Shown here in pieces: positions 1 through 5,299 of a stretch of DNA of 7,342 nucleotides. The notes below the pieces were generated by a model that was not told the DNA's origin, ran no database searches, and was given only the letters and a program-made list of their open reading frames with translations. Every line of letters starts with the position of its first letter. Positions within the stretch are counted from its first letter, which is position 1. This stretch comes from Gaiellasilicea sp038324115 (lineage in GTDB: Bacteria > Actinomycetota > Thermoleophilia > Gaiellales > Gaiellaceae): NCBI GenBank assembly GCA_038324115.1, contig JBBQHQ010000131.1, positions 1 through 7,342 of the forward strand, in the 5' to 3' direction. Position numbers and translations under genes: made by a program.

Positions 1-561
1 CTGCCGTCGGTCGGACCGCTCCAGACGATCCGCGCCACCTTCGGCTGGCTGCTCACCGACGAGTCGGATATCCGCGTCTCCGCGGAGTTGGACGGCGGCT
101 CGCTGATGGACGTCGGCTGCTACTGCCTCAGCGGAACCCGCCTCTTCGCCGGCGAGCCGGTGCGCGTCCAGGCCGAGCGGGTGGACGCGGAGACGGGGAT
201 CGACCTGTCGCTCCACGGCCAGCTCCGGCACGCCGACGACGTCGTCTCCCAGCTCGAGGCCTCCTTCGACGCGCCGCGCCGGCAGCGGCTCGAGGCGATC
301 GGGACCGAGGGGACGCTGATCCTCGAGGCGCCCTGGCGCGTCGACTGGGGCGGGGCGATCATCGTCGAGCGGGACGAGGAGGACGTGGAGCGGATCCCGG
401 TCGCGCCGGCCGACTCCTACCGGCTCGAACTGGACAACCTCGCCGCGGTCGTCGAGGGCCGGGCGGCGGCGCTGCTCGGCCGCGACGACGCCCTCGGGCA
501 GGCGCGCGCGATCGACGCGCTCTACCGCTCGGCCGAGTCGGGCGAGGCGGTCGAGCTCTAG
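1..561 (+). CDS. Gfo/Idh/MocA family NAD(P)-dependent oxidoreductase, C-terminal part (5' truncated by window)
   Basis: The reading frame is open from base 1 and ends at TAG 559-561, giving 186 visible residues. The family is normally about 320-380 residues, so the N-terminal Rossmann domain lies outside the window. The visible part is the alpha/beta substrate-binding domain. It carries the hallmark GGSLMDVGCYCLSG near visible residues 33-46; the Asp and Tyr in it match the conserved D-x-G-x-Y/H of this family, which helps form the active site. The segment TEGTLILEAPW and the ending DNLAAVVEGR...AIDALYRSAESGE are also typical of sugar- or cyclitol-type dehydrogenases. An internal TTG at 88 is not the start, because homologous sequence continues upstream of it. 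The substrate cannot be told. The gene converges on the MBL-fold gene and their stop codons overlap. Confidence 0.85.
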   Translation: MPSVGPLQTIRATFGWLLTDESDIRVSAELDGGSLMDVGCYCLSGTRLFAGEPVRVQAERVDAETGIDLSLHGQLRHADDVVSQLEASFDAPRRQRLEAIGTEGTLILEAPWRVDWGGAIIVERDEEDVERIPVAPADSYRLELDNLAAVVEGRAAALLGRDDALGQARAIDALYRSAESGEAVEL

Positions 562-1214
562 GGGGCCAGCGCGGCCGCGAGTGCCTCGCGGCCGTCCACG
601 AGCACGGGCTCGCCGTGCGTGACGAGCACGCGCTCGACGGGGAGGTCGAGGAGCGCCGAGAGGTCTGCCCGGTACTGGGCGTAGTTCGTCCCGTCGGGCA
701 GCCAGCTGGGCGGGCAGATCCGCACGCCGCCGTCATCGGCGCCGAGGATGGCGTCGCCGGTCACGAGCGCCGCGTGCCGCGGGATCCAGAGCAGCACCTC
801 GTCGCGCCGCATGGCGTCGATCGCGACCACCTCGCCCGGGAGCGGGTCGCCCGGCGCGAACGTCCGGGCCGGCGGCACTTCCAGGTTCACCGCAGTGCCC
901 TCGGTCGCCCAGACCTCGGCCGAGTAGCGCTCGGCGAGCTCGCCCGCGCTCCGCTCGTGGTAGTGGACGGTGACCAGGATCGCAACCTGCTTGCCCGTCC
1001 GCTCGACGTCGTCGTCGAGGTGCTCGAGGAAGCGCTCCCGGTCCTCGCCCTCGGGGACGAGCGGGTCGATCAGGACGATCGCATCGTCTGCCTCGTAGAA
1101 GGTGCAGCCGACCTCCTGCTCCCAGCCCTGCCCGTCGTCCGCCTCCTCGGGCGTCCAGTCGGGATGGAGCGCCGTCCAGCGCCAGAGCCCGGGTGCGATC
1201 TCGTCGACCTCCAC
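558..1214 (-). CDS. Metallo-beta-lactamase-fold hydrolase-like protein with degenerate metal motif
   Basis: This is a 218-residue protein with the MBL-fold pattern. It has an N-terminal beta-hairpin region (VDEIAPGLWRW), a strand DAIVLIDPLVP (44-54), the HxH loop TVHYHERSAGEL (82-93), TGDAILG (152-158) and a final VLVTHGEPV (196-204). The classical motif is H-x-H-x-D-H. Here H84 and H86 are present but the next positions are E87, R88 and S89, so the usual Asp and His of the second metal site are missing. D153 and H200 could still bind a metal. I chose GTG at 1214 because the similarity begins there and the longer open frame upstream is antisense to the aldo/keto reductase. No clear Shine-Dalgarno is visible, so the transcript may be leaderless. 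Function is unknown; glyoxalase-II-like or other thioester/lactone hydrolysis is possible. Confidence 0.75.
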   Translation of the reverse strand: MEVDEIAPGLWRWTALHPDWTPEEADDGQGWEQEVGCTFYEADDAIVLIDPLVPEGEDRERFLEHLDDDVERTGKQVAILVTVHYHERSAGELAERYSAEVWATEGTAVNLEVPPARTFAPGDPLPGEVVAIDAMRRDEVLLWIPRHAALVTGDAILGADDGGVRICPPSWLPDGTNYAQYRADLSALLDLPVERVLVTHGEPVLVDGREALAAALAP

Positions 1215-1241
1215 GGCGGTGGAGCCTATAGCGTCAGGCTC
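1215..1241. promoter_or_regulatory. 27-base divergent promoter region with symmetric TATA core and inverted repeat
   Basis: The whole space between two divergent GTG starts is 27 bases. A 6-base inverted repeat, GAGCCT (1222-1227) and AGGCTC (1236-1241), flanks 8 bases. For the rightward gene, TCGACC (1204-1209), a 17-base spacer and TATAGC (1227-1232) resemble a -35/-10 pair; the -10 ends 9 bases before GTG 1242, so the mRNA would be nearly leaderless. On the other strand the same core reads TATAGG (1230-1225), 10 bases before GTG 1214, but with no convincing -35. The inverted repeat could be an operator overlapping both -10 elements. All of this rests on pattern matching only. Confidence 0.45.
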
Positions 1242-2075
1242 GTGGACACGTTTCTGATCGGCGGCGAGCTCGAGGTGCACCGCCTCGGTTACGGCGGGAT
1301 GCGGCTCTGCGGCCCGGACGTGACCGGCTGGCCCGCCGACCGCGAGAACGCGCTCGGCGTCCTCCGGCGGGCCCGCGAGCTCGGCGTCGACTTCTTCGAC
1401 ACCGCGGACTCCTACGGGCCGGAGGTGAACGAGCTCCAGTTTGCGGAAGCGCTCCACCCCTACGACGGGATCACGATCGCCACGAAGGGCGGCCTGACGC
1501 GGCCGGAGGGGCACAGCGGCAGCTGGCCGCCCGACGGCAGGCCCGAGTACCTGAAGCGCGCGTGCGAGGAATCCCTGCGCCGGCTGCGCCTCGAGACGAT
1601 CGACCTCTACCAGCTCCACCGTCCCGACCCGAAAGTGCCGTACGCCGAGTCGGTGGGCGCGCTCGCCGAGCTCCAGGCGGAGGGGAAGATCCGTCACGTC
1701 GGCGTCTCGAACGTCTCGGTCGAGCAGCTCGCGGAGGCGCGGCGCGTCGTCGAGATCGCCTCCGTCCAGAACGAGTACAACCTCGGCAACCGCGAGTCGG
1801 AGGACGTGCTCGAGGCCTGCGAGGCCGAGGGGATCGCCTTCCTGCCCTGGTCCCCGCTCGACGCCGGCGACCTCGCCCGGCCCGGCGGCCCCGTCGAGGA
1901 GGTGGCGAGCGCGCACGGCGCGACCCCGGCGCAGGTCGCCCTCGCGTGGCTCCTGCAGCGCTCCCCGGTCACGATCCCGATCCCCGGGACCTCGTCGCTC
2001 GAGCACCTGGAGGAGAACCTCGCCGCCCGCGAGCTCACGCTCGCCGCGGACGAGCTCGAGCGCCTCTCGGCCTGA
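1242..2075 (+). CDS. Aldo/keto reductase, YdbC-like
   Basis: This 277-residue protein is a soluble NADPH-dependent reductase of carbonyl compounds with a TIM-barrel fold. The catalytic tetrad is complete: D53 and Y58 in FFDTADSYG, K82 in ATKGG, and H126 in YQLHRPD. The cofactor-binding end is also present, with VQNEYNL (175-181) and IPGTSSLEHLEEN (247-259). The N terminus (HRLGYGGMRLCGP, a short tryptophan/proline stretch, then a helix) resembles E. coli YdbC, from memory a pyridoxal reductase; that suggests but does not prove the substrate. GTG 1242 is the chosen start: the barrel begins within 15 residues, and the open frame upstream is antisense to the neighbouring MBL-fold gene. There is no good ribosome site at normal spacing, which fits a near-leaderless message. 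Confidence 0.88.
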   Translation: MDTFLIGGELEVHRLGYGGMRLCGPDVTGWPADRENALGVLRRARELGVDFFDTADSYGPEVNELQFAEALHPYDGITIATKGGLTRPEGHSGSWPPDGRPEYLKRACEESLRRLRLETIDLYQLHRPDPKVPYAESVGALAELQAEGKIRHVGVSNVSVEQLAEARRVVEIASVQNEYNLGNRESEDVLEACEAEGIAFLPWSPLDAGDLARPGGPVEEVASAHGATPAQVALAWLLQRSPVTIPIPGTSSLEHLEENLAARELTLAADELERLSA

Positions 2076-2107
2076 CCGATCCGATCGCCTCTCGCCGGCG
2101 TATCACC

Positions 2108-2122
2108 CGTGGAACGTCCACG
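2108..2122 (+). repeat. Short hairpin before the cupredoxin ribosome-binding site
   Basis: CGTGGA (2108-2113) and TCCACG (2117-2122) form a perfect 6-base stem with a 3-base loop. It ends immediately before the purine-rich Shine-Dalgarno stretch AGGAAAGGGAGAGG (2123-2136). It has no T-run, so it is not a typical intrinsic terminator. It could be a 5' mRNA stem or a palindromic operator. It lies in the 62-base gap after the aldo/keto reductase. Confidence 0.4.
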
Positions 2123-2137
2123 AGGAAAGGGAGAGGC

Positions 2138-2473
2138 ATGAACCGCATCCGGCTCGTCGTCGTGCTCGCCGTCCTCGGGCTCACGCTCGCCGTCTCCGCC
2201 CAGGCCGCCGTGCCGAGGCTGACGGGGACCGTCGGTCCCGGGTTCACGATCACGCTCAAGCAGAAGACCGTCCGGGCCGGGAAAGTGACGCTCGTCGTCT
2301 CCGACCGCTCCTCGATCCACAACTTCCATCTCCGCGGCAAGGGCGTCAACGTCCGCACGAGCATCACCGGCAGCGGCACGAAGCGCTTCACGCTGACGCT
2401 GCAGAAGGGCGTCTACACGTTCGTCTGCGACCCGCATGCGGGTGTCATGCACGGGACGCTCCGCGTCACGTAG
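2138..2473 (+). CDS. Secreted small cupredoxin (type 1 blue-copper protein)
   Basis: This 111-residue exported electron-transfer or copper-binding protein starts at ATG 2138, with a strong purine-rich ribosome site just upstream. Residues 1-23 form a signal peptide: N-terminal Arg residues, the hydrophobic run LVVVLAVLGLTLAV, and a cleavage motif AQA-A around residue 23. There is no lipobox cysteine. The mature part of about 88 residues is a single plastocyanin-like beta-sandwich. Likely copper ligands are H61 (or H64) in SIHNFHL, then C97, H100 and M104 in YTFVCDPHAGVM. The spacing C-x2-H-x3-M lies between amicyanin (C-x2-H-x2-M) and plastocyanin (C-x2-H-x4-M). It lies 62 bases after the aldo/keto reductase and may be co-transcribed, but the strong ribosome site suggests independent translation. 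Its stop directly abuts the mec stop on the other strand. The redox partner is unknown. Confidence 0.87.
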   Translation: MNRIRLVVVLAVLGLTLAVSAQAAVPRLTGTVGPGFTITLKQKTVRAGKVTLVVSDRSSIHNFHLRGKGVNVRTSITGSGTKRFTLTLQKGVYTFVCDPHAGVMHGTLRVT

Positions 2474-2878
2474 TCACTGCTCGGGCCGCTCTCCGTCGCC
2501 CTGGACGGCGAGGGGGAGCGGCTCGATCCCGTCCTCGCCGATCCGCCAGCCGGCCAGCTCGCCGGTGCGGAGGCTAAGGATCAGGTAGGGCTTGCCCGTC
2601 CACAGGCCGATGTTCTCGACATCGGTGCGCGATGGCCGGGGCGGCGAGGAGATGTGCGAGTGGAAGACGGCGAGCTCGTAACCCTCGTCCTCCAGGAAGA
2701 AGTCGGCCGGGTCGCGCGGCCTCAGCTCGAAGAAGGAGGGGCTCGGGGCGGCGTTGATCCCGGGCAGGTAGCGCTCGGCGACGCCGCCCTTGAACGCGAC
2801 GAGACCGCAGGCCTCGTTCGGCAGCTCGGCCCGTGCGTGCTCTTCGATCGCCGCCCGCACCGCCGCGGGGACTACCAC
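2474..2878 (-). CDS. mec: JAMM/Mov34 (M67) zinc metallopeptidase, CysO-cysteine hydrolase Mec
   Basis: This 134-residue protein has the complete JAMM motif: E22 in PNEACGL, then H73-S-H75, seven residues, S83, two residues, D86. The two His and the Asp bind zinc and the Glu is the general base. In Mycobacterium tuberculosis the homologue Mec cleaves the isopeptide-like CysO-cysteine adduct and releases free cysteine and regenerated CysO. Location as the last gene after cysO and cysM supports the same role. GTG 2878 overlaps the end of cysM by 7 bases (2872-2878), with GGAGAAG at 2893-2887 as a possible ribosome site, so translation is probably coupled. Because the local CysO ends in Gly-Gly-Ser, this enzyme may also remove the terminal Ser; that is inference. 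The C-terminal 10-15 residues are charged and probably disordered. Confidence 0.9.
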   Translation of the reverse strand: MVVPAAVRAAIEEHARAELPNEACGLVAFKGGVAERYLPGINAAPSPSFFELRPRDPADFFLEDEGYELAVFHSHISSPPRPSRTDVENIGLWTGKPYLILSLRTGELAGWRIGEDGIEPLPLAVQGDGERPEQ

Positions 2879-3810
2879 CAGACGGTCTTCTCCATCGAGC
2901 CCTCGACGTCGCGAGCGTCCCAGAAGTCGGCCGAGAGGTACTTCCAGCCGGCATCCGCCAGCACGCAGACGACGACGCCCTCGTCCAGCTCGCCGGCGAG
3001 CTTGCGGGCGACGTGGACGACCGCGCCCGCGGAGACACCGCCGAAGATCCCCTCGGCGTCGAGCAGCTCGCGGAGGGCGGCGACCGACTCGGCGTTCGAG
3101 ACGAGCACCTTCCGGTCGAGCTTGGAGACGTCGAGGATCGGCGGCACGTAGCCGTCGGCGAGCGAGCGCAGGCCCATCACGGCGTCGCCCGGGATCGGCT
3201 CCGCAGCCGCGACGACGAGGTCGGGGAAGCTCTCGCGGAGCCGATCGCCGGCGCCCATCAGCGTCCCGCCCGTGCCCAGGCCGGCGACGAGCACGTCGAC
3301 GCGGTCGAGCGCCTCGGCGATCTCGGCGCCCGTGCCCTCGTAGTGGGCGCGTGGGTTCGCCTCGTTCGCGTACTGGAAGGGCATGAAGTAGGAGGGGTCG
3401 CGCTCCGCGAGGTCGAGCGCCATCCGGACGGCGCCGTTCGAGCCCTCGGCCGCAGGGGAGCTGATGATCTCGGCGCCGTACAGCCGGAGCAGGCGCTTCC
3501 GCTCCTCGGTCGCGTTCTCGGGCATCACGCAGGTGAGCGGGTAGCCCTTGAGCTTGGCGACGAGTGCGAGCGAGATCCCCGTGTTGCCGCTCGTCGGCTC
3601 GAGCAGGTGGCGGCCGGGCTCCAGCTCACCGCGGGCCTCGGCCGACTCGATCATCGCCTTGGCGACCCGGTCCTTGATCGACCCGGTCGGGTTCTGGCCC
3701 TCGAGCTTGGCGAAGACGCGAACAGGCCCGGGCGCGAAGCGGGAGAGCTCGACCAGGGGCGTGTCGCCGACGAGGTCGAGGAGGCTGGGAGCGAGGCTGT
3801 TAGCTGCCAC
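2872..3810 (-). CDS. cysM: PLP-dependent cysteine synthase, CysM type (O-phosphoserine:CysO-thiocarboxylate sulfhydrylase)
   Basis: This 312-residue protein is a fold-type II PLP enzyme of normal family length. K46 in PTGSIKDR is the Schiff-base lysine. The substrate loop is EPTSGNTG (71-78), the phosphate-binding loop GLGTGGT (177-183), and S260 in GGVSAG contacts the pyridine nitrogen. The C-terminal part VLADAGWKYLS (283-293) and the LR-x-L-x-x-GYVP stretch around R215 look like mycobacterial CysM, where an Arg in this stretch recognises O-phosphoserine (recalled from memory). The chain ends in TVWW, reminiscent of the hydrophobic tail of that enzyme. The start is GTG 3810, the only start available before the conserved LLDLVGDTPLV, and it lies inside the Gly-Gly codons of cysO (11-base overlap). 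There is no separate ribosome site, so it probably depends on translational coupling. Plain O-acetylserine sulfhydrylase activity is the alternative. Confidence 0.92.
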   Translation of the reverse strand: MAANSLAPSLLDLVGDTPLVELSRFAPGPVRVFAKLEGQNPTGSIKDRVAKAMIESAEARGELEPGRHLLEPTSGNTGISLALVAKLKGYPLTCVMPENATEERKRLLRLYGAEIISSPAAEGSNGAVRMALDLAERDPSYFMPFQYANEANPRAHYEGTGAEIAEALDRVDVLVAGLGTGGTLMGAGDRLRESFPDLVVAAAEPIPGDAVMGLRSLADGYVPPILDVSKLDRKVLVSNAESVAALRELLDAEGIFGGVSAGAVVHVARKLAGELDEGVVVCVLADAGWKYLSADFWDARDVEGSMEKTVWW

Positions 3811-4072
3811 CGGCCATCGCCGGGAGGAGGATGATCGGCTGGCCGTTCTCGACGGGGGTGTCGAGGCCCTCGAGCGTGCGGACGTCCTCGCCGCCGAGGT
3901 AGACGTTGACGAAGGGGGCGAGGTCGCCGTCCTCGAAGAGCTGGGAGCCGAGACCGGGGAAGCGGGCCGACAGGTCCTCGAGCACGGCGCGCACGTCGGC
4001 GCCCTCCGCCTCGACCTGGCGTTCGCCGCCGACCTCCGCGCGGAGGGTGGGGGGGATCCGGACGACGGTCAT
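3800..4072 (-). CDS. cysO: Ubiquitin-like sulfur carrier protein CysO (ThiS/MoaD family) with Gly-Gly-Ser tail
   Basis: This is a 90-residue beta-grasp protein. It has a beta-hairpin start (VVRIPPTLRAEV), a helix (ADVRAVLEDLSARFPGL, 25-41), FVNVYLGGEDVRTLEGLDTPV (54-74), and the ending IILLPAMAGGS. Its role is to carry sulfur as a C-terminal thiocarboxylate made by the adjacent MoeZ-like enzyme, used by CysM. The length and the segment FVNVYLGGEDVR resemble CysO (FVNIYVNDEDVR in M. tuberculosis, from memory). The usual last residues of the active form are Gly-Gly; here one Ser follows (G88, G89, S90), so proteolytic exposure of the diglycine is expected. The start ATG 4072 overlaps the moeZ stop as ATGA. 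No own Shine-Dalgarno is evident. MoaD or ThiS roles are less likely because of the neighbours. Confidence 0.92.
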   Translation of the reverse strand: MTVVRIPPTLRAEVGGERQVEAEGADVRAVLEDLSARFPGLGSQLFEDGDLAPFVNVYLGGEDVRTLEGLDTPVENGQPIILLPAMAGGS

Positions 4073-5289
4073 GCCCGGACCGGGCCCGCGCAGAACTCGA
4101 CGTAGTCGATGTACTCCGTGATCGACGGGTGCTCGCCGCAGACGGGGCAGTCCGGGTCGCGTTTGACGCTGACCTCGTCGAACGTGGTCGCGAGCGCGTC
4201 CACGAGCAGGAGCCGCCCCTGGAGCGACTCGCCGATCCCGAGCAGGAGCTTGAGTGCCTCGTTCGCCTGAAGCGAGCCGATGATCCCGGGCAGGACGCCG
4301 AGGACGCCGCCCTCGGCGCAGCTCGGGGCGAGCTCCGGTGGCGGCGGCTGGGGGAAGAGGCAGCGGTAGCAGGGCCCCCCGGCTTCGGGCCGGGCGTCAC
4401 CGGCTTCGCCGGTGACGCTTCCAGCTCTGCGGGGTTTGAAGACGGTGACCTGGCCCTCGAAGCGGTAAATCGAGCCGTGGACGACGGGGATGTCGTGCCA
4501 GACCGAGGCGTCGTTGACGAGGTAGCGGGTGGGGAAGTTGTCGGCGCCGTCCACGATCACGTCCCAGCCCTCGCCGAGAATGCGCTCGACGTTCTCGGAC
4601 GTCAGCCGCTCCTCGTAGGCCTTGACCGTCACGTCCGGGTTGAGCGCCTCGATCGTCCGCTGGGCGGAGGCGACCTTGGGCTGCCCGATCTCGTTCGTCG
4701 AGTGGACGATCTGGCGCTGGAGGTTCGAGTCGTCGACGACGTCTGCGTCCACGATCCCGATCGTCCCGACGCCGGCCGCCGCGAGGTAGAGCGACGCGGG
4801 GGAGCCGAGCCCGCCGGCGCCGATCAGGAGCACGCGCGACTGGAGCAGCTTCTGCTGGCCCCGCTCGCCGACCTCGGGGATCAGCAGGTGGCGTGAGTAG
4901 CGGGCCCGCTGCTCGGGCGTCAGGGACTTCGCCTGCTCGATCTGGAAGCCGTTCCGCTTCCAGTCGGTGAAGCCGCCGATCAGGGAGGTGACGTTCTCGT
5001 AGCCGAGCTCGCCCAGCGTCTTCGCTGCGAAGGCCGAGCGGGAGCCGCCGGCGCAGTAGACGACGATCTCGCTGCTCCGGTCGGGGAGCAGGCCCTCGAT
5101 CCGGGACTCGAGCATCCCGCGCGGCACGTGGATCGCGCCCGGCACGTAGCCCTCGTCCCACTCGTCCTGCTCGCGCACGTCGACGAGGACGGGGGGCTGC
5201 GGCGCGTCCAGCAGCTCGCGTGCCTGGGGGGCCGAGATCTCATCGATCTCGCCCTTGACCTGCTGAAGGATGTCGCGGTAGCTCGGCAT
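4069..5289 (-). CDS. moeZ: Rhodanese-E1 fusion: sulfur carrier adenylyltransferase/sulfurtransferase (MoeZ/MoeB-like)
   Basis: This enzyme of about 406 residues activates a sulfur carrier's C-terminal glycine with ATP and transfers sulfur to it. Residues about 15-115 are a rhodanese domain with active loop C79-AGGS-R84, where C79 would hold the persulfide. Residues about 125-390 are a ThiF/MoeB/E1 domain: nucleotide loop GAGGLG (157-162), DADVVDDSNLQRQ (181-193) with R192, K205, D250 in GADNFPTRY, structural zinc pairs C307-x2-C310 and C381-x2-C384, and a conserved Cys C324 in SCAEGGVLG. In M. tuberculosis MoeZ and human MOCS3 the rhodanese domain is C-terminal; here it is first. About 17 extra residues (287-303), encoded by palindromic DNA, precede the first zinc pair. 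I chose ATG 5289; TTG 5298 (+3 residues) is possible. It is the first gene of the cys operon. Confidence 0.9.
   Translation of the reverse strand: MPSYRDILQQVKGEIDEISAPQARELLDAPQPPVLVDVREQDEWDEGYVPGAIHVPRGMLESRIEGLLPDRSSEIVVYCAGGSRSAFAAKTLGELGYENVTSLIGGFTDWKRNGFQIEQAKSLTPEQRARYSRHLLIPEVGERGQQKLLQSRVLLIGAGGLGSPASLYLAAAGVGTIGIVDADVVDDSNLQRQIVHSTNEIGQPKVASAQRTIEALNPDVTVKAYEERLTSENVERILGEGWDVIVDGADNFPTRYLVNDASVWHDIPVVHGSIYRFEGQVTVFKPRRAGSVTGEAGDARPEAGGPCYRCLFPQPPPPELAPSCAEGGVLGVLPGIIGSLQANEALKLLLGIGESLQGRLLLVDALATTFDEVSVKRDPDCPVCGEHPSITEYIDYVEFCAGPVRA
4378..4418. repeat. Two adjacent palindromes inside the moeZ-like gene
   Basis: GCGTCACCGGC (4394-4404), a 3-base loop TTC, and GCCGGTGACGC (4408-4418) form a perfect 11-base stem. 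Directly beside it CCCGGC (4378-4383) and GCCGGG (4389-4394) form a 6-base stem with a 5-base loop. CCGGCTTCG occurs in both, at 4379-4387 and 4400-4408, exactly 21 bases (7 codons) apart. The segment is translated in frame as part of about 17 residues that usual MoeB/ThiF relatives lack between VTVFKP and GGPCYRC. On the coding strand its flank holds AGA and GCT codons, which are unusual for this genome. It may be a small inserted palindromic element. Confidence 0.6.
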
Positions 5290-5299
5290 TACTTTCAAG

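Noticed and set aside
615..1241. N-terminal extension of the aldo/keto reductase frame
   Set aside because: It is antisense to the MBL-fold gene, and the barrel start (HRLGYGGMRL) lies just after GTG 1242, the usual beginning for the family.
1215..2006. N-terminal extension of the minus-strand MBL-fold frame
   Set aside because: The extra 264 codons are antisense to a convincing aldo/keto reductase and look like low-complexity shadow sequence; MBL similarity begins at the GTG at 1214.
2833..3834. Long plus-strand open frame (333 codons) opposite cysM and mec
   Set aside because: Its product is a low-complexity Arg/Leu/Glu/Gly-rich string with no recognisable fold. It is the mirror of a well-supported PLP enzyme and an effect of high GC.
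4378..4418. Palindromes as an intrinsic terminator or CRISPR-like repeat
   Set aside because: They lie inside an intact coding sequence, have no T-run and occur once as a local pair without regularly spaced spacers.
5290..5298. TTG at 5298 as moeZ start
   Set aside because: It adds only three residues and is a weaker start codon; ATG 5289 fits better with the -10 element at 5305-5300. It cannot be excluded.
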